A stretch of DNA of 9,957 nucleotides, from NCBI GenBank assembly GCA_043749225.1, contig JAYVEP010000202.1, forward strand, positions 1-9,957, given 5' to 3'. Numbering within the stretch: position 1 is the stretch's first letter; each line of letters begins with the position of its first letter. Made by a program: the position numbers and the translations under genes. Positions 6,178 through 9,957 of the stretch are shown one piece after another. The notes under the pieces are model-generated. The model did no database searches. It was not told the DNA's origin and worked only from the letters and a program-made list of their open reading frames with translations. This DNA is from JANXUC01 sp043749225 (lineage in GTDB: Bacteria; Acidobacteriota; Terriglobia; Terriglobales; Acidobacteriaceae).

Positions 6178-6205
6178 ATTCTACCAAGTTATACAGGCTT
6201 CCCAA
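6178..6205 (-). promoter_or_regulatory. Probable mnmG promoter (extended -10)
   Basis: The minus strand has TTGGGA (6205..6200), 16 bp, and TAGAAT (6183..6178). The -10 box is preceded by TGG, forming an extended -10 (TGGTAGAAT). Predicted start near 6171 leaves a leader of only about 14 nt with no Shine-Dalgarno. Confidence 0.5.
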
Positions 6206-6208
6206 GAG

Positions 6209-6224
6209 TGTGATCGCAATCACT
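6209..6224. promoter_or_regulatory. CRP/FNR-family-like palindromic operator
   Basis: The sequence is TGTGA-N6-TCACT with an inner perfect dyad GTGAT-CGCA-ATCAC at 6210-6223. It matches the E. coli CRP half-site pattern closely. It lies between the divergent mnmG and CADD-family promoters and touches the -35 box of the latter. Which regulator binds is unknown. Confidence 0.4.
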
Positions 6225-6252
6225 TGCCGACCTGCCCTCCCCTTTGTATAGT
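6224..6252 (+). promoter_or_regulatory. Sigma-70 promoter of the CADD-family gene
   Basis: TTGCCG (6224-6229), an exact 17-bp spacer and TATAGT (6247-6252). Predicted start near 6258-6259 gives a leader of about 44 nt. Confidence 0.6.
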
Positions 6253-6290
6253 GGAGCTTCGGATCCCGCCAAGGTTCCGGATACATCGCA

Positions 6291-6295
6291 AGGAG
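6291..6295 (+). promoter_or_regulatory. Shine-Dalgarno of the CADD-family gene
   Basis: AGGAG lies 7 nt before ATG 6303, a canonical site that fixes the start. Confidence 0.8.
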
Positions 6296-6302
6296 CGCAA
6301 TC

Positions 6303-6998
6303 ATGACGATCGCCGAATTCAACGCCGAACTCGATGCAAGAATTGCCAAGTATGACCTGCTCTGCCACCCGTTCTATCAGGCGTGGTCCGAGGGCAAACT
6401 GACGCGTGAAGATCTCCGCGACTACGCTCTCGATTACCACGAGCACGTCAAAGCTTTCCCCAGCTATCTTGCCGAATTGGCCATGCGCCTGGACGAATGT
6501 GAAACACGCCGCGCAGTGTTGGCGAATATGACTGACGAGCTAGGCCGCGGAAAGGGCGCTGAAGCTGGTCCGGCTCACGCCGAGCTGTGGATGGATTTCG
6601 CCGAAGGTATGGGCGCGCGCGAAAACTGCCATCAGCCTGTGAAGGAAATTAAGGAACTGGTTTCGCACTTCAACGATGTCGCCAGCCAAGGCTCGACCGA
6701 AGAAGCGCTGGCGGCTTTTTACGCGTATGAGTCCCAGGTTCCCCGCATTGCCGCAGAGAAGGAACGCGGCCTGCGTGCCTGGTACGGCGCTGACGACCGC
6801 ACTTGCCGCTATTTCACGCTGCACCAGACGGCCGATGTCTACCACTCGCAAGTCTGGCGCAAGCTGCTGGAAAAGAATCTGGCGAAGAATCCCGAATCCA
6901 CCGTCAAGGCCCTGGACGCGGCGGAAAACGCAGCTAAGGCCCTTTGGACTGTGTTGGATGGCATGGAAGCCCGCCGCCATTCTGCCGTTGCTGCGTAG
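6303..6998 (+). CDS. CADD-family haem-oxygenase-like di-metal protein (putative folate/PABA biosynthesis)
   Basis: The 231-residue all-helical protein belongs to the TenA/PqqC/CADD superfamily. The CADD signature is clear: HPFYQAWSEGKLTREDLRDYA (22-42), YHEHVKAFPSYL (45-56), AFYAYESQVPRIA (138-150), and FTLHQTADVYHSQVW (171-185). Candidate metal ligands are E79, H92, E143, H174, D178 and H181; the last three keep the numbering reported for Chlamydia CADD. Tyrosines at 25, 41 and 45 and K153 are near positions discussed for that enzyme. Chlamydial CADD makes p-aminobenzoate by an unusual self-sacrificing oxygenase reaction on its own tyrosine, replacing pabABC. The same role here is inference. 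The segment between E79 and H92 is longer than I expect for CADD (E81/H88 there). The gene has its own promoter, a strong ribosome site and a terminator, and is divergent from mnmG. Confidence 0.86.
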   Translation: MTIAEFNAELDARIAKYDLLCHPFYQAWSEGKLTREDLRDYALDYHEHVKAFPSYLAELAMRLDECETRRAVLANMTDELGRGKGAEAGPAHAELWMDFAEGMGARENCHQPVKEIKELVSHFNDVASQGSTEEALAAFYAYESQVPRIAAEKERGLRAWYGADDRTCRYFTLHQTADVYHSQVWRKLLEKNLAKNPESTVKALDAAENAAKALWTVLDGMEARRHSAVAA

Positions 6999-7025
6999 GC
7001 CGTGGCAAACATCTCCTGTTGACTC

Positions 7026-7058
7026 GCCACGGACTGTTTCTGATCCGTGGCCTTTTTT
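7026..7058 (+). terminator. Intrinsic terminator of the CADD-family gene
   Basis: GCCACGGA (7026-7033) pairs perfectly with TCCGTGGC (7044-7051) around a 10-nt loop, and six T residues follow at 7053-7058. A second copy of CCGTGGC at 7000-7006 could pair with GCCACGG instead and prevent this fold. Confidence 0.85.
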
Positions 7059-7093
7059 GCTGCAAAACCGCCTCCTTTCCGGTTCCAGCCGCG

Positions 7094-7102
7094 TGGTAGA
7101 AT
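7094..7102 (+). promoter_or_regulatory. Extended -10 promoter of the zinc-ribbon gene
   Basis: TGGTAGAAT is an extended -10 element identical to the one before mnmG. No good -35 is present at a normal distance (TTTCCG at 7076-7081 would give a 15-bp spacer). The predicted start near 7109 leaves about 13 nt before ATG 7122 and no Shine-Dalgarno. Confidence 0.4.
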
Positions 7103-7121
7103 TTAGAAGTTCCTTCCTACC

Positions 7122-8273
7122 ATGCATGCTGACCTTGAAACGCTGCTCGCTCTCCAAGATGTAGACAAAGAAATTTTGCGTTTGAATGACGAAGTGGCAG
7201 CGCTGCCGAAACGCGTCGCAGCCATCGAGGCTAAGCTCGCCGGCACTAAATCCCGACTGGAGCAGGCCCAAGCCGCGGTCAAAGCTGATGAAGCCACCCG
7301 CAAGAAGTACGACGCCGCCAACCAGGACCTGCAACAAAAGATATCTAAATACCGCGATCAAATGCTAGCTGTAAAAACGAACGAGCAATACAAGGCCTTC
7401 CAACACGAAATCGAGTTCGCTCAGCAGGAAATCCAAGCCAACGAAGACAAACTTCTAGAAGTGATGCTGGATTCCGACGCCAAGGCCAGCCAGGTGAAAG
7501 CCGCCGAAGCGGAACTCAAAGCAGAGACCGCGGAAATCGAAAAAGAAAAGAAGATTGCTCACGATAAGACCGCTGAGGACGAAAATTTTCTAGCGGAGTG
7601 GCATGCCAAGCGCAATGCCCTGCGCCAGCGCGTCGAGGGAGAGTGGCTAGCCCACTACGAGCGCATCGCCAAAGCTAGGAAGACGGGCCTCTCCGAGGCG
7701 CGCGACAGCAAGTGCCTTACCTGCCATGTGACGCTGCGCCCGCAAGTCTTTGCGGAGGTGCGGTCCGGGACCAAGCTCATCACCTGCGAATCCTGTTCCA
7801 GAATCCTGTTCTATCACGTAGTCGAGAAAACAGCCGAAGAAATCGCTAACCTTGGTCCCAAGAAGCGTTCCAAGCCTAAAACGGAAGCTGCGCAAGCTTG
7901 GTATTTCCGCTCTGAATTCAGCGACCACCAGGATGTTTTTCTGGTCTTCATGAACGGTGCGGGAAATTTCGCAGATACCAGTACCCGCCGCGTCTACGAT
8001 ATCCACACCGGTCGCGCGGTCGCCTCCAAAGAATCCCGCCGTGGCCTCTACAAGCACGCCTTCGTCGAAGACCTCGTTGGAGCTCTCCGCATCAACGGCT
8101 TCTGGAAAGAACAAGAACTCGACGAATACGGCAGCGAACTCCCCGCCATCGTCCTCGACCCCCTGCAGCGCGATCTAGCCCTGGCCCAGAGAGACGTTCT
8201 CGCCCACGCGCATAGTTCCGCGGCCGCTGCTGAAGCCACTCCGGAAAAAGAACACGAAGAAGTTTCCTCGTAA
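7122..8273 (+). CDS. Coiled-coil C4 zinc-ribbon protein (COG1579-like) with extra C-terminal domain
   Basis: The 383-residue protein has three parts. Residues 1-180 form a long, charged helical hairpin (heptad-rich, with Ala, Glu and Lys prominent and few prolines) that includes AVKTNEQYKAFQHEIEFAQQ (83-102), a hallmark of this family. Residues 190-232 are a zinc ribbon with C198-x2-C201 and C222-x2-C225. Family members of known structure (Helicobacter HP0958/FlgZ, Chlamydia CT398) end soon after the ribbon at roughly 240-255 residues. Here a basic linker (KKRSKPK, 247-253) leads into about 95 further residues (260-355). That segment contains WYFRSEFSDHQDVFLVFMNG, YDIHTGRAVASKESRRGLYKHAF and a helix, then an Ala/Glu-rich tail. 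I do not recognise this last domain. Roles of relatives include nucleic-acid or sigma-factor binding, so a regulatory or adaptor role is plausible but unproven. Confidence 0.82.
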   Translation: MHADLETLLALQDVDKEILRLNDEVAALPKRVAAIEAKLAGTKSRLEQAQAAVKADEATRKKYDAANQDLQQKISKYRDQMLAVKTNEQYKAFQHEIEFAQQEIQANEDKLLEVMLDSDAKASQVKAAEAELKAETAEIEKEKKIAHDKTAEDENFLAEWHAKRNALRQRVEGEWLAHYERIAKARKTGLSEARDSKCLTCHVTLRPQVFAEVRSGTKLITCESCSRILFYHVVEKTAEEIANLGPKKRSKPKTEAAQAWYFRSEFSDHQDVFLVFMNGAGNFADTSTRRVYDIHTGRAVASKESRRGLYKHAFVEDLVGALRINGFWKEQELDEYGSELPAIVLDPLQRDLALAQRDVLAHAHSSAAAAEATPEKEHEEVSS

Positions 8274-8300
8274 AGTGTTTCTCCCGCCTGCGGCGTCACG

Positions 8301-8350
8301 AAATAAAAAAGCCCCAGTCCCGTAGTCGAGAACACGACCTGGGACGGGGC
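8301..8350 (-). terminator. Intrinsic terminator of the GloVer-repeat gene
   Basis: On the minus strand GCCCC-GTCCC (8350..8341) pairs with GGGAC-T-GGGGC (8321..8311, one bulged base). An inner GTCG/CGAC stem extends the hairpin, and TTTTTTATTT (8310..8301) follows. It lies about 35 nt after the GloVer stop and also separates it from the convergent zinc-ribbon gene. Confidence 0.88.
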
Positions 8351-8385
8351 ATTCCGAATTGCTACCACTCCGAAGTTTGGCAGCG

Positions 8386-9585
8386 TTAAGGCAGCGCTAT
8401 TTCGTAGACCGTGCTCAAGTCGAACAAGGTTTGGCCCGAAGTCGTGCCAAACAGGCTGGTCCTCGTAGCGTTCCGAGTCAAACCTCCCCGTGGGAATGAA
8501 CTACCTTGGGGGAAGTTGTGAAGCACCGTTTCGTTCCAAGTCCCGCTCGAAGTGGGTGTCAGCTCATAAACATTGCCATAGGTCCCGGAGCTTGGCTGGT
8601 ACGAGTCTGTCGCGCCATACAGATTGCCAGCGCTATCAAGAACGGGAGCTCCTACTGGATGCAACACATCTCCGGGAGCTTCGTTAAATACGTGGAGTAT
8701 CGTCTCAGTCCAGTTGCCGCCACCGGACGTTAATTTGAACGCGAGGCCGTTGCCGTGAGAATCCCCGCCACTCAACGTTGCCCCATAAATGTTACCCAAG
8801 CCATCGAGGACGATTCCGACCGGGAGGAATCCATCCGTGCCGCTAAATGTATGCAGCAAAGTCTTTGTCCAAGTGCTTCCGGAATGGGACAATTGGAACA
8901 CCGTTCCAATATTCAAGGTAGTGCCAAAGAGATTGCCTTGCTTGTCAAACACAAGTGAACCCGGGCCTGCGCCGTCAGTTCCTCCGGTGAAAGCGTGGAG
9001 GATCGAGTGGGTCCAGGTACCATTGAGGGCTGGCTTAAATTTGAAAACCGTTCCGCAATCGCAGGCAGTTCCTCCTCCACCCGTAGCGCCATACAAATTA
9101 CCGGTCGAGTCGATGATGAGACCCGACGGGTGCAGGCCTTGCTTGAAGTAGAACCTGTACAAGACACTCTCCGTCCACACGCCCGAGCCGTTCGGCGTGA
9201 GCTTGAAGACAGTGCCACATCCGTAGTAGCCGCACAGCCCGCCCGAAACGCCGCCGTAGATCGTTGTACCGTAAAGGTTGCCTGCCTTATCGAAAACCAG
9301 CCTGTCATCAGGTTCGTCTCCGTCCTTGAGCTGCTTTCCCTTGAAGCTATATAGCGTTGTCTGTCTCCAAATACCGTCCGACCCTAAGGAGAGTTGGTAG
9401 ACCGTTCCAAAAGTCTTTATGGAATCGCCAAAGGTTGTGCCATAGAGGTTGCCGTTGGAATCAAGAGTGAGGTTCGGACCGGGAGCCGAACCGCCGGGAA
9501 AGGTGAAGATAGTTTGCTGGGTAGCTGCGACGCTAGCGGCGGACAGCAACATCAGAGTGGCGGCAAAGAACGTGAATCTCCTCAT
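8386..9585 (-). CDS. Secreted GloVer-type tandem-repeat protein, seven repeats
   Basis: The 399-residue protein starts with a signal peptide (MRRFTFFAATLMLLSAASVA, likely cut at 20-21). The rest is seven copies of a repeat of about 55 residues. Each repeat contains a D-x-x-GN(L/I)(Y/F)G(T/A)T core and, in most copies, a GTV(F/Y)(K/Q)L strand, then W(T)-x-(T/S)-x-L-(Y/H)-x-F. Cores lie near residues 46, 103, 163, 218, 265, 321 and 378; the last copy is degenerate (SLFGTT). This is the GloVer choice-of-anchor tandem repeat, abundant in Acidobacteria and Verrucomicrobia. Seven beta-rich repeats suggest a seven-bladed propeller, which is inference. Cysteines C118/C123 and C175/C177 fall in glycine-rich loops and could form disulfides after export. 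No sorting signal is seen at the C-terminus, so it may be released or lack an anchor. Biological role is unknown. Confidence 0.88.
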   Translation of the reverse strand: MRRFTFFAATLMLLSAASVAATQQTIFTFPGGSAPGPNLTLDSNGNLYGTTFGDSIKTFGTVYQLSLGSDGIWRQTTLYSFKGKQLKDGDEPDDRLVFDKAGNLYGTTIYGGVSGGLCGYYGCGTVFKLTPNGSGVWTESVLYRFYFKQGLHPSGLIIDSTGNLYGATGGGGTACDCGTVFKFKPALNGTWTHSILHAFTGGTDGAGPGSLVFDKQGNLFGTTLNIGTVFQLSHSGSTWTKTLLHTFSGTDGFLPVGIVLDGLGNIYGATLSGGDSHGNGLAFKLTSGGGNWTETILHVFNEAPGDVLHPVGAPVLDSAGNLYGATDSYQPSSGTYGNVYELTPTSSGTWNETVLHNFPQGSSFPRGGLTRNATRTSLFGTTSGQTLFDLSTVYEIALP

Positions 9586-9592
9586 AACTTTT

Positions 9593-9598
9593 CTCCTC
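9593..9598 (-). promoter_or_regulatory. Shine-Dalgarno of the GloVer-repeat gene
   Basis: GAGGAG on the minus strand lies 7 nt before ATG 9585. It rules out the longer in-frame start at 9681, which would also bury the signal peptide. Confidence 0.85.
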
Positions 9599-9718
9599 TT
9601 GAAACTAAGCCCACTGGGAGTGGGGTCGGCCAGATTAAGGTTGATGGTACGCAGACTTTCGACGAGCGGCTCTTGGCGCACGCAGGGGGTGGGGCACCAA
9701 ATTTCAGCCTACCTGAAA

Positions 9719-9749
9719 AAGTAAGCTGCCCCCCCCCCTCGGCTGTCAA
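9719..9749 (-). promoter_or_regulatory. Possible promoter with a G10 tract in the spacer
   Basis: The minus strand has a perfect -35 TTGACA (9749..9744), then a spacer containing ten consecutive G (9738..9729). No good -10 follows; TTACTT at 19 bp and TACTTT at 20 bp are weak. The element lies about 135-165 bases upstream of the GloVer start, just after the toxin terminator. Confidence 0.3.
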
Positions 9750-9763
9750 GTGAATAGCTGGTG

Positions 9764-9790
9764 AAAAAGAGGGCTGAGGCCTCACCGCCC
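9764..9790 (-). terminator. Likely terminator of the PIN-toxin gene, overlapping its stop codon
   Basis: On the minus strand GGGC (9790..9787) pairs with GCCC (9774..9771). GG is bulged, TGA pairs with TCA around a GGCC loop, and TCTTTTT follows down to 9764. The stop codon TGA lies inside the stem. Confidence 0.5.
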
Positions 9791-9957
9791 ACACCACACC
9801 AGCTTCACTCCGTAATCCTTGAACGCAGCATCCGCCGTGAGCAGCGTCAGGCGTTCCGCTTCGGCTTGCGCTATGAGCAGGCGGTCGAACGGATCCTTAT
9901 GGTGGTGCGCCAGCGCATACACACGCAGGGCGTGATCGTGCGAGATGGTTAGAGCGC
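9782..9957 (-). CDS. PIN-domain (VapC-like) type II toxin, C-terminal part only
   Basis: The last 57 codons of a gene that enters from beyond the right edge and ends at TGA 9784..9782. The visible peptide contains the C-terminal PIN-domain signature: HHHKDPFDRLLIAQA, then LTLLTADAAFKDYGVKLVW, then CGR at the end. The aspartates in DPFDR and TAD are the late acidic residues of the Mg2+-binding nuclease site. PIN toxins of this type cleave RNA, often tRNA or rRNA, and are neutralised by a Phd- or AbrB-type antitoxin encoded just upstream; that partner would lie beyond the window. The gene appears intact at its end and is followed by its own hairpin. Confidence 0.9.
   Translation of the reverse strand, partial: ALTISHDHALRVYALAHHHKDPFDRLLIAQAEAERLTLLTADAAFKDYGVKLVWCGR

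Noticed and set aside
6540..7361. 273-codon open frame on the minus strand across the CADD-family and zinc-ribbon genes
   Set aside because: It is antisense to two clear genes and spans the terminator between them. No domain is visible.

Overview
The window looks like a chromosomal segment of a moderately GC-rich bacterium, most probably an acidobacterium. The main pointers are a secreted seven-repeat GloVer-type protein, a CADD-family enzyme, a zinc-ribbon coiled-coil protein with an extra C-terminal domain, and cupin and Phd/PIN genes. This is a judgement from gene content, not from a search. No phage, insertion sequence, CRISPR array or origin is visible, and no stretch longer than about 200 bases lacks a gene.

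Layout, left to right. Two tRNA genes, Thr(UGU) then Tyr(GUA), are read leftward from one good promoter. Their order matches the start of the thrU-tyrU-glyT-thrT-tufB operon of other bacteria, so the operon probably continues off the left edge. Next come a solitary Phd-type antitoxin gene (+) and two divergent cupin genes: an exported one (-) and a cytosolic one (+). A peroxiredoxin gene (+) follows, and then two exported thioredoxin-fold proteins (-), one DsbA-like with CPQC and one TlpA/ResA-like with WCGDC. mnmG (-) is next, divergent from a CADD-family gene (+), with both promoters and a CRP/FNR-like dyad between them. A coiled-coil zinc-ribbon gene (+) converges on the GloVer-repeat gene (-). 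The C-terminal end of a PIN-domain (VapC-like) toxin gene (-) closes the window.

The most important observation is the peroxiredoxin at 1806-2288. It reads as one intact 160-residue protein only if the in-frame TGA at 1950-1952 is decoded as selenocysteine. That TGA falls exactly on the peroxidatic cysteine of the PxxxTxxC motif, and a hairpin suited to a bacterial SECIS lies just downstream. TGA is a normal stop elsewhere in the window (mnmG, the PIN toxin), so code reassignment is not the explanation. An automatic annotation would probably report only a truncated protein from TTG 1962, without the active site. If correct, the organism must also carry selA, selB, selC and selD, none of which are here.

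The peroxiredoxin and the two exported thiol-disulfide proteins form a small redox neighbourhood of about 2.2 kb, although they lie on opposite strands and in different compartments. The other genes look like independent housekeeping or accessory units with their own promoters and terminators.
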